9,333 bases of DNA from an uncultured Agathobacter sp. (GTDB lineage Bacteria > Bacillota > Clostridia > Lachnospirales > Lachnospiraceae). Shown here piece by piece: positions 1-7,072 of this stretch (position 1 is the first letter of the stretch; the number at the start of each line of letters is the position of its first letter). The notes beneath the pieces were generated by a model. It made no database searches. It was not told the DNA's origin and saw nothing but the letters and a program-made list of their open reading frames with translations. The DNA is taken from contig CAKRKX010000086.1 of the NCBI GenBank assembly GCA_934358675.1, positions 1 to 9,333 on the forward strand, given 5' to 3'. Position numbers and translations under genes: made by a program.

Positions 1-825
1 GATCACATCCGGGTTCATTGACTTCTTGCTGTTATCATAATCAAATTTCTTGCGGAACTCGCCCTTTTTCTCGAATGTCTGCTTCTTTTTCGCAGCATTT
101 CCTGCATTTTCCTGCTTCTTTGCAGGATTCTGTGCTGTTTTCGCAGTTTTTTCTACAACTTTCTCCGCCGAAACTGCCACATCCGCACCGGAATTGCCCT
201 CATCCGGCTTATGTAACGGTTCACCCTCGTCTCCCATGACGGCAAACTTCGTACGCTCAAGAATACTCTGTACTTCCTGTGCGATCTGTTTCTCGGAATT
301 CTTGCGGTACTTGCTCTCCTTCGGCTTGCGAAATTCCGTCTGGATCACAAGATTCATACCGCATCGCTCACAGACAACTTTCTCAAGGAACTCAAGTATC
401 TCATCCGTGCGCGTCTTGGCGATAATTGTCTCATCCATTGTCAGGATCAGATGATGCGGCTGATCAAATTCCATCTCCGCCGTGCGGAGCAGATTGTATT
501 CAAGCACGCTGTACGCGTTCAATTCATCTAAAATACTGTCCTTATACACTTCCATCAGTGACTGCGGTGTATACTGTTCGGACAATTCAAACGTCTCGAT
601 GACCTTGACCGAGACATTCTGATTTTTGAAGATCTGTGAGACGATTGCCTCCTCGATCTTCCATATATTTTTCTTAAAGATCAGTCTTTTTGCACGCAAA
701 TAAATGCGAATATGATCGTGATCATGATTCGCACCTATTTTCGTCACCTCCGCTGTCTCTAACAGACTTTCCAGCTCCGCATCAAGTGTCAGAGTCGGAA
801 ATGCCTCCTTAAAAGGCTTTGTCAT
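1..825 (-). CDS. polC: DNA polymerase III PolC, N-terminal part (3' truncated by window)
   Basis: This frame is open for 275 codons from ATG at 825 to the window edge. It encodes the N-terminal region of the Gram-positive replicative DNA polymerase PolC, which carries polymerase and proofreading exonuclease domains further downstream, outside this window. Residues 1 to about 195 form a mixed alpha/beta region resembling PolC N-terminal domains. Residues about 195-265 are a Lys/Ala/Glu/Asn-rich low-complexity linker. The last visible residues, NPDVI, match the usual entry to the next PolC block (NPDVIYGRDF in relatives, from memory). The start lies 1 nt after the ispG stop (TAATATG), with a GGGGG run 7 nt upstream as a weak ribosome site, so translation is probably coupled to ispG. 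The catalytic domains cannot be seen here, so identity rests on the N-terminal style and on the conserved position after ispG. Confidence 0.87.
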   Translation of the reverse strand, partial: MTKPFKEAFPTLTLDAELESLLETAEVTKIGANHDHDHIRIYLRAKRLIFKKNIWKIEEAIVSQIFKNQNVSVKVIETFELSEQYTPQSLMEVYKDSILDELNAYSVLEYNLLRTAEMEFDQPHHLILTMDETIIAKTRTDEILEFLEKVVCERCGMNLVIQTEFRKPKESKYRKNSEKQIAQEVQSILERTKFAVMGDEGEPLHKPDEGNSGADVAVSAEKVVEKTAKTAQNPAKKQENAGNAAKKKQTFEKKGEFRKKFDYDNSKKSMNPDVI

Positions 826-826
826 A

Positions 827-1882
827 TTACTGCCCCCAATGTTCTAACTCATAGCGAAGTGCCCCAAGTAACTGGTCTTCCGGCACTTTCTTATAAACCT
901 CACCGTGTTTGATGATCAATCCCTCTCCGATTCCGCCAGCCACACCGAGGTCTGCTTCTCTTGCTTCTCCCGGGCCGTTGACTACGCAGCCCATGACGGC
1001 GACCTTGATATCAAGCGGGAATTCCGCAACCATCGTCTCAACCTGATTGGCAAGCCCGATGAGATCGATCTTCGTTCTTCCACATGTCGGACACGATACC
1101 ACTTCGATACCACCCTTGCGAAGTCCAAGTGTTCGAAGGATCAGCTTGGCGGACTTGATCTCCTCCACAGGATCTCCGGTCAGCGATACGCGAATTGTGT
1201 CACCGATTCCCTGATTCAGGATCAGTCCCAGTCCGATTGCAGACTTGATGTTACCGCTGATAATGGTTCCTGCCTCAGTAATTCCGACGTGAAGCGGATG
1301 ATCGGTCTTGTCCGCGATCAGTTCATGCGCCTTCACACACATCATCACGTCCGACGATTTAATGCTGATGACCAGATTATCATAGCCCATATCCTCGATC
1401 AAAGCCACTTTATCCAACGCACTCTCCACAAGTCCTTCCGCCGTCACACCGTGGTATTTCTCCACCAGATTTTTTTCCAATGAACCACTGTTGACGCCGA
1501 CACGGATCGGAATATTGCGCGCCTTCGCCTCGTCCACGACTGCTTTCACACGCTCGCTGCTTCCGATGTTGCCCGGATTGATACGGATCTTGTCCGCACC
1601 GTACTCCATCGCCGCCAGAGCCAGCTTATAGTCAAAATGAATATCCGCAACAAGCGGAATGGTAATCTGTTTTTTGATTTCAGTGAGCGCCTTTGCTGCT
1701 TCCATCGTCGGAACCGCGCATCGGATGATCTCGCATCCCGCTTTGGTCAACTGCCTGATCTGCGCAACCGTCGCCTCAACATCTTCCGTATGTGTATTTG
1801 TCATAGATTGGATCGCGATCGGGTAATTTCCGCCGATCACACGATCGCCAATCTTTACTTCCTTCGTAATATGTCTAGCCAT
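827..1882 (-). CDS. ispG: (E)-4-hydroxy-3-methylbut-2-enyl-diphosphate synthase IspG
   Basis: This is the 4Fe-4S enzyme of the MEP pathway that converts methylerythritol cyclodiphosphate to HMBPP in the cytosol. The protein is 351 residues, the short bacterial form without an inserted domain. An N-terminal TIM-barrel part (about 1-240) contains VADIHFDY (78-85), RINPGNIG (100-107) and GVNSGSL (129-135). The C-terminal cluster domain has CPTCGR (264-269; Cys264, Cys267) and GCVVNGPGE (298-306; Cys299, Glu306). These supply the three cluster cysteines and the conserved glutamate. ATG at 1882 has AGAGGT 8 nt upstream. It follows rseP after 56 nt and abuts polC by 1 nt. With dxr upstream, two MEP enzymes share this operon. 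No key residue is missing. Confidence 0.97.
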   Translation of the reverse strand: MARHITKEVKIGDRVIGGNYPIAIQSMTNTHTEDVEATVAQIRQLTKAGCEIIRCAVPTMEAAKALTEIKKQITIPLVADIHFDYKLALAAMEYGADKIRINPGNIGSSERVKAVVDEAKARNIPIRVGVNSGSLEKNLVEKYHGVTAEGLVESALDKVALIEDMGYDNLVISIKSSDVMMCVKAHELIADKTDHPLHVGITEAGTIISGNIKSAIGLGLILNQGIGDTIRVSLTGDPVEEIKSAKLILRTLGLRKGGIEVVSCPTCGRTKIDLIGLANQVETMVAEFPLDIKVAVMGCVVNGPGEAREADLGVAGGIGEGLIIKHGEVYKKVPEDQLLGALRYELEHWGQ

Positions 1883-1938
1883 ATTGTTCTACCTCTATTT
1901 CACATTTTTCAAAACAGATTCTTCAGCATCTGCCAAAG

Positions 1939-2988
1939 CTACATAAACAACTTTCGAATGTCGTTAAACATCACAACAAACATAAGCGCAAACAACAGTA
2001 GAATTCCGATCATATGCACGAAGCCTTCCTTGTTTGGATCGATCTTCTTTCCACGGATTGCCTCAACGATCAGAAATACAAGACGTCCGCCATCCAGTGC
2101 CGGAAGGGGAAGAAGATTCATCACGCCAAGGTTTGCCGACAACAGGATCGCCCAGTTTAACATATTCAAAAATGCATAATAATAACCATCGGTCGATACC
2201 GACTTGGTATACGTATCCCCGATATTCTTCACAATTCCGACCGGTCCGCTCATCTGATTGACAGAAACCTGTCTGGTCACGAGCATCTTCAAGCTCTCGA
2301 TTGTCGTGTATATCCAGTAACGAAGTTCATAGAAACTATTTTTAATATTGGTAAGGACGTTGCCTTTGACACGTTCCTGCCCGGTATAACTGAAACCGTA
2401 CAGATAGCGGCCTTCTTCCTCGTCATATTTGGGTTTCAGTGTTGCCGTCTTCTTCTCTCCGTCGCGAAGAAAAGTGACCTCAACCTCTTCTCCTGCATGA
2501 AAAGTTGCATAAGCAGTAATCTCACGACAGAAATGCACCGAAAAATGATTCATTTTGACAATTTCATCGCCCGTCTGAAGCCCCGCTTCATCCGCAGCGT
2601 ATCCATCAATGACTCCGGATAAGACCGGCTTATCATATCCGATACAGCTCATCAGAATAAACGCACAGACAAATGCCATAATAAAGTTAAAAAACGGCCC
2701 TGCAAAAACAACGCTCATACGCGCCCATACCGACTTCTTGCCAAATGCACGCTCATCGGACGAATCCTCATCCTCGCCTTCCATCATACAGGCACCACCG
2801 AACGGAAGAAGCTTGATCGAATACTTCGTCTCACCCTTCGTAAATCCGACAATTGTCGGTCCGAGTCCCAATGAAAACTCATTGACACGGATTCCGTTCG
2901 CCTTTGCGAGCCAGAAATGTCCCAGCTCATGAAAAATAACAATGACACTGAAAATAAGTAACGCAATAATCAAACTAACGATATTCAA
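1939..2988 (-). CDS. rseP: RIP metalloprotease RseP (site-2 protease, M50)
   Basis: This is a membrane-embedded zinc protease of the site-2 family, which cleaves transmembrane segments such as anti-sigma factors or signal-peptide remnants. The 349-residue protein begins with a hydrophobic helix holding HELGH (20-24; zinc ligands His20 and His24, catalytic Glu21). A second membrane segment lies at about 94-116, then a single PDZ-like region at about 120-188. GPVGI follows at 248-252, and a C-terminal membrane segment carries NLLPLPALDGG (291-301; third zinc ligand Asp299). The start is TTG at 2988. No ATG or GTG lies between the upstream in-frame stop (3004-3006) and this TTG, and the next Met (residue 68) would delete HELGH. 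The gene begins 1 nt after the dxr stop, which suggests coupling. Its substrate here is unknown. Confidence 0.95.
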   Translation of the reverse strand: MNIVSLIIALLIFSVIVIFHELGHFWLAKANGIRVNEFSLGLGPTIVGFTKGETKYSIKLLPFGGACMMEGEDEDSSDERAFGKKSVWARMSVVFAGPFFNFIMAFVCAFILMSCIGYDKPVLSGVIDGYAADEAGLQTGDEIVKMNHFSVHFCREITAYATFHAGEEVEVTFLRDGEKKTATLKPKYDEEEGRYLYGFSYTGQERVKGNVLTNIKNSFYELRYWIYTTIESLKMLVTRQVSVNQMSGPVGIVKNIGDTYTKSVSTDGYYYAFLNMLNWAILLSANLGVMNLLPLPALDGGRLVFLIVEAIRGKKIDPNKEGFVHMIGILLLFALMFVVMFNDIRKLFM

Positions 2989-2989
2989 A

Positions 2990-4132
2990 CTACCACCTGT
3001 CTCCTATAAATCTATAGGTCTCCTGCTCCGTTTCCAAAATCTCATCCACATCCGGATGCGCGATAAAGTTACAATGTACCATTGCTTCCTCGATGATCTC
3101 CGTAATCTGAAGGTACGAAATCTTGCGATCCAGGAATAACGCAACAGCCTTCTCATTTGCCGCATTAAATACGGTCGGGATATTGCCTCCGCGACGCATT
3201 GCATCAAACGCAAGCGCAAGTCCGCGAAATGTATCCGTATCCGGTTTCTCAAATGTCAGCTCATGTAATGCAAACAAATCCAGACGCTTTCCAGATAAAA
3301 AGCGACGGTTCGGATAATAGAGTGCATACTGGATCGGCAGGCGCATATCCGGTGTTCCGAGCTGCGCGATCACGGCACCATCCTCGTACTCCACCGCAGA
3401 GTGCACCACGCTCTGTGGATGCACTACTACTTCGATCTGATCCAGTTCCACGCCAAAAAGCCACTTGGCTTCCATCACTTCAAGTCCCTTATTGACCAGG
3501 GTGGATGAATCGATCGTCACTTTGCGTCCCATACTCCAGTTTGGATGCTTTAAGGCATCCTCCACCTGAATCTGTTCCAGTTCCTCTCTGCTTCGTCCAC
3601 GGAACGGTCCGCCGGATGCCGTCAGTAGGATCTTATGGATTGCATTATGCTCGTTGCCCTGTAACGACTGAAAAATAGCACTGTGCTCACTGTCCACAGG
3701 AAGAATCTGTACACCATACTCTTTTGCAAGTGGAATGATCAGATGTCCGGCCGTAACCAGTGTCTCCTTGTTCGCAAGCGCAATATTTTTGCGTGCCTCA
3801 ATTGCCGCGATCGTCGGACGAACCCCGAGCATTCCGACGATTGCCGTAACAACCATCTCGGCATGTTCCTCCGTTGCCACCGCGATCAGACCGTCCATTC
3901 CGCTCATAACCGGAATGTCAAGGTCTGCAGTCTTTATGCGAAGTTCCTTTGCTTTTTCTTCCATCCATACTGCAACAAGCTTCGGGCGAAATTTACGCAT
4001 CTGCTCTTCAAGCAGCTTGATATTGCCGCCACAGGCAAGCGCCGTCACTTCAATATCACCATGTTCACTGACCACTTCAAGTGTCTGGGTTCCGATCGAA
4101 CCGGTCGATCCCAGTATTGAAATCTTTTTCAT
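2990..4132 (-). CDS. dxr: 1-deoxy-D-xylulose 5-phosphate reductoisomerase Dxr
   Basis: This enzyme performs the committed MEP-pathway step: NADPH-dependent rearrangement and reduction of DXP to methylerythritol 4-phosphate. The 380-residue length is typical. The Rossmann start GSTGSIG (8-14) binds NADPH. ALANKETLV (118-126) and VDSEHSAIFQ (146-155; metal ligands Asp147 and Glu149) follow. Next come LTASGGPFRG (170-179), HPNWSMG (196-202) and DSSTLVNKGLEVMEA (208-222), which includes Asn214, Lys215 and the third metal ligand Glu218. VVHPQSVVHS (236-245) and GTPDMRLPIQYAL (259-271) complete the catalytic domain. A helical C-terminal domain follows with NAANEKAV (323-330). ATG at 4132 is preceded by GAGGG. 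The gene sits 40 nt after cdsA and 1 nt before rseP. All expected active-site residues are present. Confidence 0.97.
   Translation of the reverse strand: MKKISILGSTGSIGTQTLEVVSEHGDIEVTALACGGNIKLLEEQMRKFRPKLVAVWMEEKAKELRIKTADLDIPVMSGMDGLIAVATEEHAEMVVTAIVGMLGVRPTIAAIEARKNIALANKETLVTAGHLIIPLAKEYGVQILPVDSEHSAIFQSLQGNEHNAIHKILLTASGGPFRGRSREELEQIQVEDALKHPNWSMGRKVTIDSSTLVNKGLEVMEAKWLFGVELDQIEVVVHPQSVVHSAVEYEDGAVIAQLGTPDMRLPIQYALYYPNRRFLSGKRLDLFALHELTFEKPDTDTFRGLALAFDAMRRGGNIPTVFNAANEKAVALFLDRKISYLQITEIIEEAMVHCNFIAHPDVDEILETEQETYRFIGDRW
2992..2998 (-). promoter_or_regulatory. Ribosome binding site for rseP TTG start
   Basis: AGGTGGT lies inside the last codons of dxr (Arg-Trp-stop) and 3 nt before the TTG start at 2988. 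It is one mismatch from AGGAGGT, and the spacing is short. This site and the lack of any other upstream in-frame start support TTG initiation, and also suggest that ribosomes terminating on dxr reinitiate on rseP. Confidence 0.6.
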
Positions 4133-4172
4133 AAAAGTTCCCTCACCAAATATTCTATCGTTTCAAAATATC

Positions 4173-4973
4173 CTACAAAATATGCAAAGCAAGATAATAG
4201 ATAATCGGTGCCGTAATGATCATACTGTCAAAACGGTCGAGTATGCCGCCGTGTCCCGGGATCAGGTGTCCGTAATCCTTGATATCGTAATTACGCTTGA
4301 TCGCAGAAGCCGTCAGGTCTCCCACCATGGAGATTAACGCAGCTACAGCTGCGATCCCCGCAATAATCCAGATTTCCGACGTCGTCAGGTTCATCTGTGT
4401 TCTGAAAATAAAGCAGTACAAAGCCGTCAGAAGTGCAGCTCCAACAACACCGCCCACAGCACCTTCCACCGACTTCTTCGGGCTTAACTTCGGTGCCATC
4501 TTATGCTTTCCGATCAGCATTCCCACACAGTATGCGCAGGTATCACATCCCCATGAGCACAGGAACACCAGAAAAGCAAGGTACAGACCGCGCTCTAACG
4601 TGCGGATCTGGTACACAAACGATAACATGACCGCCACATAGAAGAGTCCGAAAAAGACCGCCATCACTTCACTCGCATGGTACTTCGGATACGCAAACAC
4701 AAATACAAACATCAAAAGGATCATAAATCCCATGAAAAGCATCATCATATCTGGAATAAAATTCCACTGCAGATCACAATAGAATACGATCGCCGCAATA
4801 TATCCGATTGCCGCAAGTACCGATTTCTCAACTTTAAAAACACGATATAACTCGAACATACCGATACAGGAGATTGCCAGTGTTGAAAAAAGAAGCACCT
4901 CTCCACCGGTAATGATCAGCACAAGTGCAAGGATTACCAGCACAATGCCACTCAACAGTCTCGTCTTAAACAT
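4173..4973 (-). CDS. cdsA: Phosphatidate cytidylyltransferase (CDP-diacylglycerol synthase) CdsA
   Basis: This integral membrane enzyme makes CDP-diacylglycerol from phosphatidic acid and CTP, the precursor of anionic phospholipids. The 266-residue protein is highly hydrophobic, with about seven to eight predicted membrane segments. It carries the LSPKKSVEGAVGG block (163-175). The family signature runs over residues 223-249, with SAIKR, KD at 232-233, PGHGGILDRFD at 239-249 and its metal-binding aspartates. ATG at 4973 is preceded by GGAGG with an 8-nt spacer. It follows uppS after 44 nt and precedes dxr by 40 nt. This is its usual neighbourhood between uppS and dxr in Bacillota. Confidence 0.96.
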   Translation of the reverse strand: MFKTRLLSGIVLVILALVLIITGGEVLLFSTLAISCIGMFELYRVFKVEKSVLAAIGYIAAIVFYCDLQWNFIPDMMMLFMGFMILLMFVFVFAYPKYHASEVMAVFFGLFYVAVMLSFVYQIRTLERGLYLAFLVFLCSWGCDTCAYCVGMLIGKHKMAPKLSPKKSVEGAVGGVVGAALLTALYCFIFRTQMNLTTSEIWIIAGIAAVAALISMVGDLTASAIKRNYDIKDYGHLIPGHGGILDRFDSMIITAPIIYYLALHIL

Positions 4974-5017
4974 AATCTTATCCTCCGTCTCATAACCCGC
5001 CTGATTGCAGCATCACC

Positions 5018-5725
5018 CTACTCACTCGTAAGTCCGCCAAATCTCCGGTCACGTTTATTATACGCTTCAATAGCTAATTCCAATTCCTTTTTATGAAAAT
5101 CCGGCCACGGAACATCCGTAAAATAAAATTCACTGTAAGCAAGCTGCCAGAGCAGATAATTTGACAGACGCTGCTCTCCGCTTGTACGGATCAGCAGATC
5201 CGGATCAGGAAGTTCTCTTGTATCGAGATACGAAGCAAACACTTCCTCATTGATATCTTCCGTATCAAGCTTTCCGTCCTTTGCATCGCTGACCATATGG
5301 CGCACTGCACGAAGCATCTCATCCCTGCTTCCGTAATTGATGGCAATCGTAAGATTTAAGCCGGTGTTGGATGCAGAAGCCTTCTCGAGCTCGTGAATCC
5401 GCTGCTGAAATGCATCGGAAAGTCGTGCGATCTCACCGATCACGCGCACACGCATATTATTCTTATCTGCTGTCTTGATACAGGTCTTCAGATAACTCTC
5501 CAAAAGTTTCATAAGCGCATCGACTTCACTCTGCGGACGGTTCCAGTTCTCCGTAGAAAAAGCATAAAGCGTCAGATACTTAATTCCAAGTTCATCCGCC
5601 GCACGGCACACCGTCTCCACATTCTTTGCACCAACCGTATGCCCGTAATTGCGTGGCATACCTTTGCTTTTGGCCCAACGTCCGTTTCCATCCAAAATAA
5701 TCGCTACATGTTGTGGAATTTTCAT
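5018..5725 (-). CDS. uppS: Isoprenyl transferase, undecaprenyl diphosphate synthase UppS
   Basis: This is a cis-prenyltransferase that extends farnesyl diphosphate with IPP to undecaprenyl diphosphate, the lipid carrier for peptidoglycan and other wall glycans. With the chosen start it has 235 residues. HVAIILDGNGRWAK (6-19) includes the catalytic Asp12. YAFSTENWNRP (54-64) follows, then the C-terminal block RTSGEQRLSNYLLWQ (180-194; Arg180, Arg186), Glu199 and TDVPWPDF (203-210). The start at 5725 (MKIPQHVAII) matches the family's usual N-terminus and has GAGGTG upstream. An in-frame ATG at 5761 would add 12 residues (MGTCPFKFLRCD) and has its own GAGGGGG 7 nt upstream, so it cannot be excluded. 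The gene uses the isoprenoid units that Dxr and IspG in the same operon help to make. Confidence 0.95.
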   Translation of the reverse strand: MKIPQHVAIILDGNGRWAKSKGMPRNYGHTVGAKNVETVCRAADELGIKYLTLYAFSTENWNRPQSEVDALMKLLESYLKTCIKTADKNNMRVRVIGEIARLSDAFQQRIHELEKASASNTGLNLTIAINYGSRDEMLRAVRHMVSDAKDGKLDTEDINEEVFASYLDTRELPDPDLLIRTSGEQRLSNYLLWQLAYSEFYFTDVPWPDFHKKELELAIEAYNKRDRRFGGLTSE

Positions 5726-5729
5726 ATCA

Positions 5730-5735
5730 CACCTC
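5730..5735 (-). promoter_or_regulatory. Ribosome binding site supporting the shorter UppS start
   Basis: GAGGTG lies 4 nt before ATG 5725, inside what would be the N-terminal extension if ATG 5761 were used. The competing site GAGGGGG at 5769-5775 lies 7 nt before ATG 5761. The shorter start is preferred because the resulting protein begins where relatives begin. Confidence 0.55.
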
Positions 5736-5784
5736 AAAAATTTAAAGGGACATGTGCCCATGGCAATGCCCCCTCAATGTCTTT

Positions 5785-6339
5785 CTATACCGTAAGAATT
5801 TCTTTAGACTTAGCATCGACTGCCTTGTCAACCTTTGCGACATACTCATCTGTAAGCTTCTGGACGGTATCTTCCAGATCCTTTACTTCGTCCTCTGACA
5901 GATCCTCTTCTTTGCCGACCTTCTTCAGATGATCGATGGCATCTCTACGGATGTTACGAACTGCAACCTTTGCATTCTCACCCTTCTTCTTGATATCCTT
6001 TGCAAGTTCCTTACGTCTCTCCTCGGTAAGTTCCGGGAATACCAGACGAATGACTTTACCATCGTTTGTCGGATTAATTCCAAGATCCGAGCACATGATC
6101 GCTTTCTCAATCTCCTTGACCATAGAAGCTTCCCACGGCTGAATCTGGATCATACGCGGTTCCGGAACGCTTACATTGGCAACACTCTGAATCGGTGAAG
6201 GTGTTCCGTAGTAATCCACACGAAGCTTATCTAATACATGTGGGTTGGCACGTCCTGCACGAATTCCTGCGAATTCCTCCTCAAGATTGGCAAGAGATTT
6301 ACCCATCTTCTCCTCAAATACTGCTAATCTGCTATCCAT
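5785..6339 (-). CDS. frr: Ribosome recycling factor
   Basis: This cytosolic factor works with EF-G to split post-termination ribosomes. It has 184 residues, the standard RRF length. The helical domain I start includes IRAGRANP (26-33). The hinge and small domain II carry YYGTPSPIQSVANV (43-56) and IQPWE (66-70). The second long helical part has LTEERRKEL (104-112) and VRNIRRD (127-133), the arginine-rich face that contacts the ribosome. ATG at 6339 has TAGGAGGT 6 nt upstream. It follows pyrH by 11 nt, the normal partner in most bacteria. Nothing unusual is seen. Confidence 0.98.
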   Translation of the reverse strand: MDSRLAVFEEKMGKSLANLEEEFAGIRAGRANPHVLDKLRVDYYGTPSPIQSVANVSVPEPRMIQIQPWEASMVKEIEKAIMCSDLGINPTNDGKVIRLVFPELTEERRKELAKDIKKKGENAKVAVRNIRRDAIDHLKKVGKEEDLSEDEVKDLEDTVQKLTDEYVAKVDKAVDAKSKEILTV

Positions 6340-6345
6340 AAATTT

Positions 6346-6353
6346 ACCTCCTA
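6346..6353 (-). promoter_or_regulatory. frr ribosome binding site overlapping pyrH stop
   Basis: TAGGAGGT contains the TAG stop codon of pyrH (6351-6353) and sits 6 nt before the frr ATG. Ribosomes finishing pyrH therefore stop directly over the frr initiation site, so translation of the two is likely coupled. Confidence 0.8.
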
Positions 6354-7046
6354 AACCGTAACCTTCGTTCCGTTAAACTTACCGTTTACGGCATTCACAA
6401 TACTATTCTCCTCATTGAGGCTGAATACATACATCGGAACTTTGTTCTCCATGCACATAACGGAAGCGGTAAGGTCTACGACTGCTAATTTCTTGTCAAT
6501 GACTTCCTGAATGGAAACCTCATCATATCTCTTGGCATCCGCATTCACCTTCGGATCACTATCGTATACACCGTCGATTGCTTTTGCAAGATAGATACCA
6601 TCTGCTTCAATCTCAATTGCACGAAGAACCGTTGCAGTATCCGTTGAAAAATAAGGATGTCCGGTTCCACCCGCAAAAAATACAACCATATCATGCGCAA
6701 AATATTTGTTGGCACGATCCTTCGAAAACAGTTTCGTCATAGAACCACACTCAAACGGAGTAAGGACCGCTGTCTTCATACCTACGGAACGAAAGATTTC
6801 CGATACATAGATACAATTCATAACGGTTGCAAGCATGCCGATCTGGTCTGCTTTGGTTCGATCGATCGTCTCACTTGTACGGCCTCTCCAGAAATTGCCG
6901 CCTCCAATCACGATACCAACCTGAACACCAGCATCCACAAGTTCCTTTACCTGCCTGGCAACGACCGTAACCGTCGGCTCATCAAAACCATGATGCTTGT
7001 CTCCTGCTAATGCTTCTCCACTGAGTTTTAATAAAATGCGCTTCAT
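6351..7046 (-). CDS. pyrH: Uridylate kinase (UMP kinase) PyrH
   Basis: This hexameric amino-acid-kinase-family enzyme phosphorylates UMP to UDP with ATP, feeding UTP, CTP and UDP-sugar pools. The protein has 231 residues. Motifs in order are KLSGEAL (7-13), GIVIGGGNFWRG (44-55), DRTKADQIGMLATVMN (62-77), FAGGTGHPYFSTDTA (124-138), the nucleotide-binding block AIDGVYDSDP (156-165) and DLTASVMCMENKVP (191-204). ATG at 7046 gives the family's standard N-terminus MKRILLKLSGEAL and has AGAGG about 10 nt upstream. It starts 26 nt after the bactofilin stop, with no clear terminator or strong promoter between, so it is probably read from the promoter ahead of the NodB-like gene. A 3-codon out-of-frame ORF (ATG at 7054) overlaps its start codon. 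Confidence 0.97.
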   Translation of the reverse strand: MKRILLKLSGEALAGDKHHGFDEPTVTVVARQVKELVDAGVQVGIVIGGGNFWRGRTSETIDRTKADQIGMLATVMNCIYVSEIFRSVGMKTAVLTPFECGSMTKLFSKDRANKYFAHDMVVFFAGGTGHPYFSTDTATVLRAIEIEADGIYLAKAIDGVYDSDPKVNADAKRYDEVSIQEVIDKKLAVVDLTASVMCMENKVPMYVFSLNEENSIVNAVNGKFNGTKVTV

Positions 7047-7072
7047 ATTTCCATACCTCTTTATGTAATATC

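Noticed and set aside
45..240. Lys/Ala/Glu-rich low-complexity stretch in PolC, considered as a frameshift or a separate gene
   Set aside because: The frame stays open and re-enters a PolC-like sequence (NPDVI). Variable charged linkers between the PolC N-terminal region and the next domain are normal in Clostridia.
905..1483. Long plus-strand open frame (192 codons), and similar ones at 50-454, 3735-4337 and 7473-7940
   Set aside because: Each lies antisense to a well-supported minus-strand gene, shows no recognisable domain, and has no good ribosome site or promoter that I could see. They are coding shadows.
1912..1941. Read-through of the rseP TAG into nine further codons (LWQMLKNLF, then TGA)
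   Set aside because: The protein already ends where the family usually ends after the last membrane helix. No read-through signal is evident, so this is best taken as untranslated spacer.
5738..5775. Small inverted-repeat fragments between frr and uppS (GGCATTGCC; GGGCACATGTCCC)
   Set aside because: The stems are only three or four base pairs with no stable hairpin plus T-run, so neither a terminator nor a regulatory RNA can be supported.
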